DNA of 56,182 nucleotides from the NCBI GenBank assembly GCA_902774925.1, contig CACYKE010000007.1:1-56182 (forward strand), in the 5' to 3' direction. Below the pieces are notes generated by a model that was not told where the DNA came from, did no database searches, and saw only the letters and a program-made list of their open reading frames with translations. Of this stretch, positions 15,545 to 26,813 are shown in pieces (position 1 is the stretch's first letter; the number at the start of each line of letters is the position of its first letter). Position numbers and translations under genes: made by a program. The stretch is from an uncultured Prevotellaceae bacterium. Lineage in GTDB: Bacteria; Bacteroidota; Bacteroidia; Bacteroidales; Bacteroidaceae.

Positions 15545-15593
15545 AGCATTTTCCACGAAATCACCAAAAAGAATGAAAGAAAATGATACAACA

Positions 15594-17546
15594 TCAATTG
15601 TCGTGCAAGATGAGGGCAGACTGCGGAGAGACGACAACTGAGGTGCCTGAAAGGGTACCAATACCGTTCTCGTTAATGACACCATCACGACATACGACGG
15701 TGTAAGAGCTTGCAGGGATGGCAAGTTGCTGAGCCTTCTTCGAAGCGTTGAGGATGATTATGATATTACGCCAGTCGTCGCGCCCTGCATAGTTTTTCAG
15801 TCGGAAAGCGACGACATCTTTTGGTGCCTCCAGAAATTCCAGATGCTTGCGAACGAGATCGGCAGAGCCCAAGCGGAAGGCCGGATGATGGCGGCGCAGG
15901 GCTATGAGGTTTTTGTAGTACTCAAAGACCTGCGGATATTTCGTTTTGTTCACCCAATCGAGATGATTGATACTATCTGGCGACTCAAACGAGTTGTGGA
16001 CGCCCTGCTTGGTACGCAGCAGTTCCTCGCCACTGAGCATGAAGGGAACACCCTGCGAGGTAAAGACGGCCGTCTGTGCCAAGAGGTCGAGACGGATGAG
16101 TTCAGAGGTGAGAGGTGAGAGGTCAGAGGTAAGGGGTTTGTTCAAACCGGGAATGCTGGCCTTGAGACGATCCACCAGGCACATATCGTCGTGACACGAG
16201 ACATAGCTTATCATCTGGATAGGTTCCAGTGCCCATGGCTTTTCGCTGTAGTTCACCTTCTTCATCTTCACCTGCGGATGACGGATGGCACCGACAATGC
16301 CAAACTTCAGCGATTCCTCTTCGGGCATGCCCCCAAACCAGCCGGGCTTGGTATCGTCGGAGAACGGACCGCGCAAGGCATCACGAATCTCGTCGGAAAA
16401 AGCAGCAATGCCCGGCATCTTGGAGATGTTCGCCTTCATTCCCAACAGTTCGTTAGGATAGGCACACGAACCTGCACTCCAGCCCTCACCATAGATGAAG
16501 ATGGTGGGGTCGATGTCGTCGACCATCTGGCGAATCTGGTTCATGGTCTCGATATCGTGAATGCCCATCAGGTCGAAGCGGAAACCATCAATATGGTATT
16601 CGTTGATCCAGTACTTCACCGACTCCAGCATGAAGCGGCGCATCATGGGCTGCTCGGAGGCAGTCTCGTTGCCACAGCCGGAACCGTTGCTGTAGCCCGA
16701 CGCTGATGCGTCGGGAACGGTGGCAACTTTGCGGTAATAGTAGTCGGGATAGGTGCGTTGGAAGTTGGAATGGTCGATGTCGTAGGTGTGGTTGTAAACC
16801 ACGTCGAGAATTACGCGGATGCCAGCTTTGTGGAGGGCTTGGACCATCTGCTTGAATTCGCGGATGCGGACGTCAGGACGGTAGGGGTCCGTAGAATAGC
16901 CACCTTCCGGCACGTTGTAGTTGACAGGGTCGTAGCCCCAGTTGTATTTGTTGTCAGCGAGACGCGTCTCGTCCACCGAACCATAGTCGTAAGAGGGAAG
17001 GATATGAATAGCGTTGACACCCAACGACTTCAGGTGGTCGATGGCCCACGGTTCGGTTAGTGCCAGAAACTTACCCGGGTACTGTGCATCAGGGCGGGCG
17101 ATGGAAAAGTCGCGATGATGCATCTCGTAGATGACGAGGTCAACTGGTGACTTACAGACGGGACGTTGGTCGGTAGTCCATCCTTCGGGATTGGTGTCTG
17201 ACATCGTAATGATAGCAGCACGCTTACCATTGACACCTACCGCCTTTGCAAAGACACCTGGACACTCGCCGCGGCCCATATCGAAGGTATAGAAACGGCC
17301 CTGCAGATTGCCCTGTATTTCCGCTATCCACAGACTGTCCTGCAACTTCATCTTAACCGTCTTGAGAGCCTTTCCTCCCAATCCATCTTTATAGATACGA
17401 ACTTTTACTCCCTTAGCATCAGTAGGGGCAAATAGACGGAACACGGTCTTCTCGGGCGAGTATGTCATCTCGTCAAACCGAAAATCATGAGCAGTTACCA
17501 GGGTTTGCATCGTTACAAACAATAAGCATAAAACTATCTTTTTCAT
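15594..17546 (-). CDS. pulA: type I pullulanase (GH13)
   Basis: This 650-residue secreted debranching enzyme hydrolyses alpha-1,6 bonds in pullulan and branched malto-oligosaccharides. After a Sec signal (MKKIVLCLLFVTMQTLVTAH) comes a CBM48-like N-terminal domain (about 25-130), then a GH13 barrel with the pullulanase signature YNWGYDP (201-207), DVVYNH (248-253), nucleophile Asp325 (GFRFDLMG), acid Glu354 (GEGW) and HDD (452-454), and a C-terminal beta domain. No lipobox is seen, so it is probably periplasmic. Two short stretches look inserted: residues 276-285 (TVPDASASGY, a palindromic element) and 470-481 (a 7-bp array). It is the last gene of the glucan operon, 15 bp after GH115. Confidence 0.93.
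   Translation of the reverse strand: MKKIVLCLLFVTMQTLVTAHDFRFDEMTYSPEKTVFRLFAPTDAKGVKVRIYKDGLGGKALKTVKMKLQDSLWIAEIQGNLQGRFYTFDMGRGECPGVFAKAVGVNGKRAAIITMSDTNPEGWTTDQRPVCKSPVDLVIYEMHHRDFSIARPDAQYPGKFLALTEPWAIDHLKSLGVNAIHILPSYDYGSVDETRLADNKYNWGYDPVNYNVPEGGYSTDPYRPDVRIREFKQMVQALHKAGIRVILDVVYNHTYDIDHSNFQRTYPDYYYRKVATVPDASASGYSNGSGCGNETASEQPMMRRFMLESVKYWINEYHIDGFRFDLMGIHDIETMNQIRQMVDDIDPTIFIYGEGWSAGSCAYPNELLGMKANISKMPGIAAFSDEIRDALRGPFSDDTKPGWFGGMPEEESLKFGIVGAIRHPQVKMKKVNYSEKPWALEPIQMISYVSCHDDMCLVDRLKASIPGLNKPLTSDLSPLTSELIRLDLLAQTAVFTSQGVPFMLSGEELLRTKQGVHNSFESPDSINHLDWVNKTKYPQVFEYYKNLIALRRHHPAFRLGSADLVRKHLEFLEAPKDVVAFRLKNYAGRDDWRNIIIILNASKKAQQLAIPASSYTVVCRDGVINENGIGTLSGTSVVVSPQSALILHDN
16105..16139. 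repeat. 7-bp phased array, five units (GAGGTGA family), inside pulA
   Basis: Five 7-bp units (GAGGTGA twice, then GAGGTCA, GAGGTAA, GGGGTTT) encode the Thr/Ser/Leu/Pro-rich segment at residues about 470-481 of the pullulanase. The unit is the same as at 614 and 9614. Confidence 0.85.
16696..16715. repeat. intragenic palindromic element in pulA
   Basis: A perfect 8-bp inverted repeat (CCCGACGC) around a 4-base loop lies inside the pullulanase gene and encodes part of TVPDASASGY. A closely similar sequence and peptide occur in the GH97 gene at 23436. Confidence 0.75.
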
Positions 17547-17561
17547 ATCATTGTTACCTTG

Positions 17562-20054
17562 TTAATCTCTTGTCTTTTCTGATTCTTCACCAAACAGGAA
17601 CTCAGGCTGATAGCCTCCGGCGTCGACGACAATCTTCTCGAAGACGATAGCGGGATCGTTGGGCGAAAGGGTCAGCGTATGTTCCTTCTTTGAGGCGTCG
17701 AACGGCAACGTCACGACGGATTCCACCACGCGACGAGCTACCGTAGGATAAAAGACGGAGTAGATGTTCTCCTTGGCCTCGTTGAGGTTGTGGTTGAAGT
17801 TGACAACCTGCGGTTCGCTGCCATCGAGAGAGACAGAGTAGGTAAGACCTCCTTTGTTGAGGTAGTCGAGGGTGGATTTGACAACGACGTGGACCTTGAC
17901 GGTGGTTTGTCGCGACTCAGTCGCAACAGACGGTGAAGAGAAGCGATAGGAGAGCGAGGCACCGTTGACGGACTCGGTGTAGGGCATGAGCGTCATGCCG
18001 CTGAGGGTGCGGCCAACGAAAGGCAGTACGGTCCATTGGGCGTTCGCGGCGGGCGTGGCATCATAGTAATGCTCTGCTTCCATAGCCACAAAGCCGTTGT
18101 TCATGGTGAAGGTGTAATTCCCGACGACCGAATCGTCGGGCACAGTTTTGACTTCGGGGAGGCGGTCAGCGGGGAAGTCGTCGTTCCACGAGCGATAACC
18201 GATGTGCTTCTGTATCATCATACCATTCCATTTGCCACCAGCGATGTCGTGGTTGTAGGACGCACAGAGCAGCGAGTCGCGGCGGAAAGCCTCACGGGCC
18301 CGTTGTGCCCACTCGTTGGCTTCCGGCAGGTTCTTCTGGGCCAGATAACGGTTCATAGCCACAGCATAGTACATCTGATAGAGGTTCGACATAGCCTGTA
18401 CGGGGAAGAGGATGAGCTGCTGATAGGCGTCGCGGTATTCGGGCTTGAGCGTCAGATACTGACGGAGAGCCTCAGCCTCCAGGCGCATGTAGTCGTCAGC
18501 CACCCGACGCCATTCCCCTGTTGCAACATTATACGTACGGGCATCCATCATCTCTGCCGTCGTACGTCCTGCATATTTGCAGCACAGGTTCAGGATACGG
18601 GCAGCCTCAGCGGCCTGCTCGTCGCCAAACTGCTGACGGCAGAAGGGAAGCGTGTGTGTCGCGACGACATCGCGACTTACCGAACGGGGGTTCCATGCCA
18701 TGTCCATAAATAAGGTGATGGGGTACTCCATGGGCTTGAGGTCACCCACATTCAGAATCCACATACGGTCCAGACCATAGTCGGCAGCCAAGGTCAACTG
18801 CTCCCACATATTCTGTGAGGGCGTCACGTTGAGCCATTTCGAGTTACGCGGTGCTCCCACATAGTCAACATGGTAGTAGAGTCCCCAGCCTCCAGGATGC
18901 TGACGTTCCTTGGCATTCGGCACGCGGCGCACGTTACCCCAGTTGTCGTCACATAGCAGGATGAGCACGTCGTCGGGCACACGCATGCCCTTGTCGTAGT
19001 AGTCGAGCACCTCTTTATATAATGCCCAAACCTGTGGCGTCTCCTTGGCAGGGCGACCTGTCACCTGCTTGATGATCTTCCGCTGGTTTTCGACGATGGT
19101 CTGCAACAGTTTGGTATCGGCATCCTCGCTCATCGCCTCGTCACCGTCGCCACGCATGCCGATGGTCACAATATCGTCAGTGCCTTTCATTCGTTCGATA
19201 CCCTCACGGAAGAAGCGGTCGAGATTCTCCTTGTTTTTCTGATAGTTCCAAGGTCCCCACTCTTTGCGATAGCGGGCATACTCCTGATGGTTGCGAGCCA
19301 TGGGTTCGTGGTGACTGGTACCCATGATGATGCCCATCGCATCGGCAGTCTTCAGGTTCTCCGGGTCGTCGGCATAAAATGCCCATCCCCACATGGCGGG
19401 CCACAGGAAGTTACCCTTCAGGCGTAAGATAAGTTCAAAGACCTTCTCATAGAAACGGTGGTCGCCATAGTTGGTGCCAAAGGTGTTTTTCACCCAAGTC
19501 GTCAGACATGGAGCCTCATCGTTGAGAAACAGACCGCGATAACGCACCTGAGGCTCGCCATCAGTATATTCGCCTTTTTTGATATAGAGGTCCGTATGCT
19601 TTGCAACAGGCACATCGGCCCACCAGTACCAAGGCGAAACACCTATCTGCTGAGACAGTTCGTAGATACCAAATACTGTGCCACGTTTATCACTACCAGC
19701 AATCACCAACTGGTTGCCGATGGTCTTTAAGATATATTTCTCGGTCTTTCCCTTCAGGTCGCGTAATACACCCTGTTTTACCCATTGGTCAATCTGCTTA
19801 TTGACACCCACAGTACCAATGAGGATAGTAGGTTCGTCAGACGTGGCAGGACGAACACCCGTCACGCGTTCAAAGTCAGCCTGCAGGGATGCTGCTGCAC
19901 GTTGCACACAAGCGTGTTCCTGAGCAGAAAAGCCTATCGTTGCACCCTGTAACGGCAAGGCATCAGCAGATGGCTGAAAAAGGACAAATGATTCTGCCGC
20001 ATGGACAATTACTGATAGTAAAACGGCGATAATGATTAATAATAGTTTCTTCAT
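17562..20054 (-). CDS. GH115 xylan alpha-1,2-glucuronidase family protein
   Basis: This 830-residue secreted protein (signal MKKLLLIIIAVLLSVIVHAAES) matches GH115 in length and in landmarks: GTVFGIYELSQQIGVSPWYWWADVP, the conserved RGLFLNDEAP, LRLKGNFLWPAMW, GTSHHEPM, GMRGDGDEAM, LCDDNWGNVRRVP and GGWGLYYHVDYVG, with a C-terminal beta region (about 650-815). GH115 enzymes remove (4-O-methyl)glucuronic acid side chains from glucuronoxylan and related polymers. Its place in an otherwise alpha-glucan operon is odd: no xylanase, xylosidase or glucuronate gene is nearby. It could serve a second polysaccharide co-regulated with starch, or be a recent arrival. It is probably periplasmic. Confidence 0.92.
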   Translation of the reverse strand: MKKLLLIIIAVLLSVIVHAAESFVLFQPSADALPLQGATIGFSAQEHACVQRAAASLQADFERVTGVRPATSDEPTILIGTVGVNKQIDQWVKQGVLRDLKGKTEKYILKTIGNQLVIAGSDKRGTVFGIYELSQQIGVSPWYWWADVPVAKHTDLYIKKGEYTDGEPQVRYRGLFLNDEAPCLTTWVKNTFGTNYGDHRFYEKVFELILRLKGNFLWPAMWGWAFYADDPENLKTADAMGIIMGTSHHEPMARNHQEYARYRKEWGPWNYQKNKENLDRFFREGIERMKGTDDIVTIGMRGDGDEAMSEDADTKLLQTIVENQRKIIKQVTGRPAKETPQVWALYKEVLDYYDKGMRVPDDVLILLCDDNWGNVRRVPNAKERQHPGGWGLYYHVDYVGAPRNSKWLNVTPSQNMWEQLTLAADYGLDRMWILNVGDLKPMEYPITLFMDMAWNPRSVSRDVVATHTLPFCRQQFGDEQAAEAARILNLCCKYAGRTTAEMMDARTYNVATGEWRRVADDYMRLEAEALRQYLTLKPEYRDAYQQLILFPVQAMSNLYQMYYAVAMNRYLAQKNLPEANEWAQRAREAFRRDSLLCASYNHDIAGGKWNGMMIQKHIGYRSWNDDFPADRLPEVKTVPDDSVVGNYTFTMNNGFVAMEAEHYYDATPAANAQWTVLPFVGRTLSGMTLMPYTESVNGASLSYRFSSPSVATESRQTTVKVHVVVKSTLDYLNKGGLTYSVSLDGSEPQVVNFNHNLNEAKENIYSVFYPTVARRVVESVVTLPFDASKKEHTLTLSPNDPAIVFEKIVVDAGGYQPEFLFGEESEKTRD

Positions 20055-20066
20055 ATTTTATCTTTT

Positions 20067-22019
20067 TTAAGTTGTTCGAACATTGCGACAATACTGCCAT
20101 AACTGGCGGTAGAAAGGATGACGCGTCATCGTTTGACGGTTGCCCAAAATGATGACCTTCATACGGGCTCGGGTAATGGCTACATTCATGCGACGCAAAT
20201 CCCGGAGGAAGCCAATCTGCCCTTCGTCATTGGACCGTACCATAGATATGACGATTATATCGCGTTCTTGTCCCTGAAAACCATCAACAGTATTGATACT
20301 GATGAGCCGACGGAAGGGTTTGAAATACGCACTTTTCATCAACAGACGCCTCAAATACTGCACTTGAGCACGATAAGGTGAAATCATGCCCACATCAATA
20401 CGTTCATCCAACAAGCGCTGTTTACCGATACGCTCGAAATACTGTTGCAGGACATGCATGGTGAGCAGACCCTCAGCCTTGTTGATACGACCATAACTCT
20501 CACCCACGAATTCTTCCTTGAAGGAAAGGTCTTCGCCCTCTGAGTCCTCAGATAATTCCGCATATTCAGAAGTATCTATCCACTCCATGGGTATGTCGAG
20601 GTCGAGGATGCCCCGGAACTTCACCTCAGGAGCACTCTCCACCTGACCATGATAAAAGTAGTCGGAGGAGAAGCGCATGATGTCATCATTCATACGATAC
20701 TGGATACGCAGCTGGGTAACAGCCTCCGGATGCGTCTCGACGATACGTTCCATGAGCGTCTTACCTAAACCAGCCTTCATGGCGGCAATACTCTTGACGG
20801 TAGGCGGTAACTGACAATGGTCGCCAGCAAGTATCACACGACTGACGCGTCGCATAGGAATCCAGCAGGCTGCCTCCAACGCCTGGGCAGCCTCATCGAT
20901 AAACAAAGATCCGAATTTCTGACCATCGAGCAGACGGTTAGCGGAACCCACCAATGTCGAAGCAATGACACGCGCCTCGCCAAAGAGTTCGCTATTGATA
21001 CGGATTTCGAGTTCCGTAGCACGGCTCTTCAGGCTTTCCAACTTTTGGTGGTATCCGTCGGTGGCCCGACGGGAACGGTGGCTTCGCAATTCGCGGATAG
21101 CTTTGCGCAGGGCCCACAGCTGGGGATAGTCGGGATGAGCCTCGAAACGACGCTCGTAGGTGAACGACAGCATCTTGTCGTTGACACGTGTGGGGTTACC
21201 GATACGTAAGACGTTGATACCACGATCGACCAGTTTTTCGGATATCCAATCGACCGCCATATTGCTCTGTGCACAGACCAGCACCTGATTTTCGCGCATC
21301 AGCGTCTCTCGGATGGCTTCAACGAGCGTTGTCGTCTTTCCCGTGCCTGGGGGACCATGGACGATAGCCACATCCTTGGCTCGGAGCACCTCATTGACTG
21401 CCTGTTCCTGTGTCGCATTCAGATAAGGGAAATGCATGGGCTGGAACGTAAAGGTTTCTGGTTTTTGACTCTTTGAATGAAAAAGGTCACGCAGATAGCC
21501 CAAGCGTCCTTTGCCTCGGATGGCACGATCCAATGCCTCCATCATCAGCCGGTAGCTGGTCTCGTCGAATGACAGTTGTATGCCGACATTATCCGCCCCT
21601 TGCAGGTCGATGATCTGTGCATTATCGGGTAGTGTCACCACCATGCGGTCACCATCGACGTAGCTCACCACACCCGTGAAACGGAAATAGCGGATGGTGG
21701 TTTCGCAAGAATCTCTAGATGATCTAGAATTACTTGATGTTCTTGATTCGCTAGAGAAAAAGACCACTGGACGCCCGAACTCGAAATTGTGTTCAATGTC
21801 TGTGTCTTTCGTCCGATGAACCTCCAGCGCCAGTTGGTTGAGCGAATTATAGTAGCTCTTACCTATGCGGAGCGGCCACCAGGCATCACCACGCTTCACC
21901 TTCCGCCCGATACCGATGGTCTCGGTTTGTTGGCGGTAAGCCTCTTTCTCCGTCTGGTATTCCAGCTGGAGCAAGAGGCGTTGTTGCTGGAGAGCCTGTA
22001 TGGCACCTGCAGTTGGCAT
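20067..22019 (-). CDS. SF1B (Upf1/DNA2-like) helicase
   Basis: This 650-residue AAA-type helicase has an N-terminal beta-barrel-like region (about 30-150), then motif I GPPGTGKTT (about 222), Ia QSNMAVD, II DEAAQ (about 376), III GDHCQLPPTV, IV QYRMNDD, V VDGFQGQE and VI NVAITRARMK. Superfamily 1B members unwind DNA or RNA 5' to 3'. It is cytoplasmic. It sits between GH97 (6 bp upstream) and GH115 (12 bp downstream) in a sugar operon, a context with no obvious functional link. Residues about 88-102 (rich in Ser and Arg) are encoded by a five-unit TCTAGANNN array in the N-terminal barrel, probably a loop insertion. Confidence 0.9.
   Translation of the reverse strand: MPTAGAIQALQQQRLLLQLEYQTEKEAYRQQTETIGIGRKVKRGDAWWPLRIGKSYYNSLNQLALEVHRTKDTDIEHNFEFGRPVVFFSSESRTSSNSRSSRDSCETTIRYFRFTGVVSYVDGDRMVVTLPDNAQIIDLQGADNVGIQLSFDETSYRLMMEALDRAIRGKGRLGYLRDLFHSKSQKPETFTFQPMHFPYLNATQEQAVNEVLRAKDVAIVHGPPGTGKTTTLVEAIRETLMRENQVLVCAQSNMAVDWISEKLVDRGINVLRIGNPTRVNDKMLSFTYERRFEAHPDYPQLWALRKAIRELRSHRSRRATDGYHQKLESLKSRATELEIRINSELFGEARVIASTLVGSANRLLDGQKFGSLFIDEAAQALEAACWIPMRRVSRVILAGDHCQLPPTVKSIAAMKAGLGKTLMERIVETHPEAVTQLRIQYRMNDDIMRFSSDYFYHGQVESAPEVKFRGILDLDIPMEWIDTSEYAELSEDSEGEDLSFKEEFVGESYGRINKAEGLLTMHVLQQYFERIGKQRLLDERIDVGMISPYRAQVQYLRRLLMKSAYFKPFRRLISINTVDGFQGQERDIIVISMVRSNDEGQIGFLRDLRRMNVAITRARMKVIILGNRQTMTRHPFYRQLWQYCRNVRTT
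21714..21758. repeat. 9-bp TCTAGANNN array, five units, inside helicase gene
   Basis: Positions equivalent to CTAG fall at 21715, 21724, 21733, 21742 and 21751, exactly 9 bp apart; units three and four have drifted to CTTG. On the sense strand the frame is TCT-AGA-NNN (Ser-Arg-x). Confidence 0.85.
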
Positions 22020-22025
22020 CAGCGA

Positions 22026-24347
<2,322 letters not shown>

Positions 24348-26774
24348 TTATTTTCGTCCACTTTGAATTATTAATGTCTTGATTGTTTCATTGAAGTCGT
24401 CCTCCTTCATCAGTTGTTCGATGGTGAGGTGCATACGATAGCGCCAATAGTGGCGGGGATTCGCTGGGATATTGATACGCTCAGCATTCTGGTCCGGCAG
24501 GCGCAGACGTTCGTCAATAGACAACCAGTCCTGCAGCGACAGCAGACACAGCATGGAGGGCGAGGTGAGCTGACGACTCAGGATGTCCTTTGCCAGCCAC
24601 CCTGGCAGTGGATGAGGTGCATCACCACCACGACGCAACGGACCATTATAGTAGGCTTGAGTCTGTTCATTGTCCTCGTCCCACCACTGACGCAGTGTCG
24701 GCATGTCGTGAGTGGAGAAGGTACATACCGAGCGATAGGGATTATGCGACAATTTGCCAAACCGGACGTTGGGGTCTTTCGGCATTGTCTGGATTTCAAG
24801 CGAGAGGATGCGCAGTTCGTTCATCACCCAAGGCACACAGTCGGGTACCATACCAAGGTCCTCGGCACAACAGAGCATACGGGTAGCCTGTGTCAGACGA
24901 GGGAGTTTCTTCATAGCCTCCTGATACCAGAACTGGTTGTTACGACGATAGAAATAGTCGTTGTAGAGTCGGTTGAAGTTGTACTTCTCGCCTTCGTCCA
25001 ACTTCTCGTAAGGAGCTTGATACTGCACGGCGATGCGCGGATGCCAGCGGTCCTTGCGCTTGTGGTCGACCAAGAAGAGGTCCTCGTGGCCTACAATACC
25101 ATAACTCTCTATCTCCTCACGACTCAAGCCCAATGCTGGAGCAAATTGTCCCTCCAGTCCGGACTTCTCTGGCACGGGAATCTCCCAAATGCGGAAGAAG
25201 CCCAATACATGATCAATGCGATAAGCATCAAAATACTGTGCCATCTTGCGGAAACGTCGTACCCACCACGAACAGCCGTCCTTCAGCATCTCGTCCCAAT
25301 TGTAGGTAGGGAAACCCCAGTTCTGACCATCGGCTGAGAACGGATCGGGCGGCGCACCAGCCTGTCCGTTGAGATTGAAATACTTTGGTTCTACCCAAGC
25401 TTCTACACCATCACGACTGATGCCAATAGGGATATCACCTTTGAGAACAACACGATGCTTGCGGGCATAATCGTGGGCAGCACGCATCTGCTGATCGAGG
25501 TTATACTGCACATAGCACCAGAAATCGGTTATGTTCTTATCTGGCTTTGCCAACGGCTTAGGCCACTCGGAGAACGTCGCCGTGCCATAGAGGTCACGAT
25601 AGTAGCAGAACTCAGCATAAGGTGCGAGCCACGCTTTGTTTTCCTCAAAGAATTCTTTGTAAGAAGCGCGGCGTTTCACCGTAGCCCACTCCTGTGCAAA
25701 CAACTCATGCAGATAGTCCATCTTAGCGGTAAACATCCGTTCGTAGTCAATCTGCGAAAGAGCATTCAACTCCTGACGTAACTGCTCGAATTTTTCTTTC
25801 TTCTCCTTATCTTTTATTTCTGGCAACTGTCGGAAGTCGGTATATTGTGGATGTAAGGCATAGATGCTGATGGAGTTATAGGGATAGCTGTCCTGCCAGG
25901 TGTGGGTGATATTGGTATCATTGATGGGCAACACCTGCAAGAAGCGCTGCTCTGTTTTCGACACCCAGTCAATCATCAGTTTCAAATCACCGAAATCACC
26001 TACACCGAAAGAGCCCTCACTACGCAAGGAAAAGATTGGCACTACCGTGCCGGCACCCTTCCAAGGATAAATGGGGAAATAGGCTTGCGGCAATTCATAA
26101 ACCACCACTTCGTTGGCATCCATCTTTGGGATTTCGATAGAGCGGTTAGCACCTGGTTCCCACATCGGAGAATCGGTCTCGCTACCAATGATCATGAACT
26201 TAAACTCGAAACGACCAGAAGGCAGTCGTGAAGCATCCAGCGAGACTGCCCATTCATTATATTCATGCTCGTCCATGACAATCGCCTTTAAGGGATTCCA
26301 TGCACCTAACGATTCCGGCTCGCCCACAATGGCGAGTTTTTCACCCATTCTCAACTGTGGTGCACGAACCTTCAGACGGATAGTGCGCTGATATTCTGAC
26401 TTCGTGCTAAGCGCACGCTTGCGAGCTGCCACACATTCCGTAAAGGCTGAACTATACATATAGGCATCCTCAGGGATGTCAATCCAGTGGTCATAGACAA
26501 CATAACGCACTGCCTTTGTAGCAGCAAATTCCAAACGATGGGGTTCTACCATCCACTCATGGCGGGCTTCTTGGTCGCCACGCATAAGACTATAATAATA
26601 ATCAATGAACGTGCCTGGTTTCGTTTCTTTTCTTATTTCTACAAACCAGTGTTCACCATCGAGCGTCGTCATCTTGTGCTGCGACACTTTACCGCCTTCT
26701 TTCTCGGGCAAAATATTTAACACCAAATTCTCGCCAAAAGTGGTGTGATATTCTACATTAAATAAGATTTTCAT
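24348..26774 (-). CDS. malQ: 4-alpha-glucanotransferase, DPE2-like (two CBM20 plus GH77)
   Basis: This 808-residue cytoplasmic enzyme transfers glucan segments between maltodextrins and releases glucose. Two starch-binding CBM20-like domains lie at about 1-120 and 125-235 (second: IRLKVRAPQLRMGEKLAIVGEPESLGAWN, shown only in part by its hallmark LGAWN), followed by the GH77 barrel (about 245-800). Catalytic motifs are YRIDHVLGFFRIWEIP (nucleophile Asp), CAEDLGMVP (acid/base Glu) and STHDMPTLRQWW (Asp). The tandem CBM20 arrangement is that of plant DPE2 and Bacteroidetes MalQ. There is no signal peptide, as expected for an enzyme acting on imported maltodextrin. It lies 39 bp after the transporter gene. 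Confidence 0.94.
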   Translation of the reverse strand: MKILFNVEYHTTFGENLVLNILPEKEGGKVSQHKMTTLDGEHWFVEIRKETKPGTFIDYYYSLMRGDQEARHEWMVEPHRLEFAATKAVRYVVYDHWIDIPEDAYMYSSAFTECVAARKRALSTKSEYQRTIRLKVRAPQLRMGEKLAIVGEPESLGAWNPLKAIVMDEHEYNEWAVSLDASRLPSGRFEFKFMIIGSETDSPMWEPGANRSIEIPKMDANEVVVYELPQAYFPIYPWKGAGTVVPIFSLRSEGSFGVGDFGDLKLMIDWVSKTEQRFLQVLPINDTNITHTWQDSYPYNSISIYALHPQYTDFRQLPEIKDKEKKEKFEQLRQELNALSQIDYERMFTAKMDYLHELFAQEWATVKRRASYKEFFEENKAWLAPYAEFCYYRDLYGTATFSEWPKPLAKPDKNITDFWCYVQYNLDQQMRAAHDYARKHRVVLKGDIPIGISRDGVEAWVEPKYFNLNGQAGAPPDPFSADGQNWGFPTYNWDEMLKDGCSWWVRRFRKMAQYFDAYRIDHVLGFFRIWEIPVPEKSGLEGQFAPALGLSREEIESYGIVGHEDLFLVDHKRKDRWHPRIAVQYQAPYEKLDEGEKYNFNRLYNDYFYRRNNQFWYQEAMKKLPRLTQATRMLCCAEDLGMVPDCVPWVMNELRILSLEIQTMPKDPNVRFGKLSHNPYRSVCTFSTHDMPTLRQWWDEDNEQTQAYYNGPLRRGGDAPHPLPGWLAKDILSRQLTSPSMLCLLSLQDWLSIDERLRLPDQNAERINIPANPRHYWRYRMHLTIEQLMKEDDFNETIKTLIIQSGRK

Positions 26775-26813
26775 AAGCGTATTATCTTTAATTGTTAACT
26801 ATGTCGAATCCTT

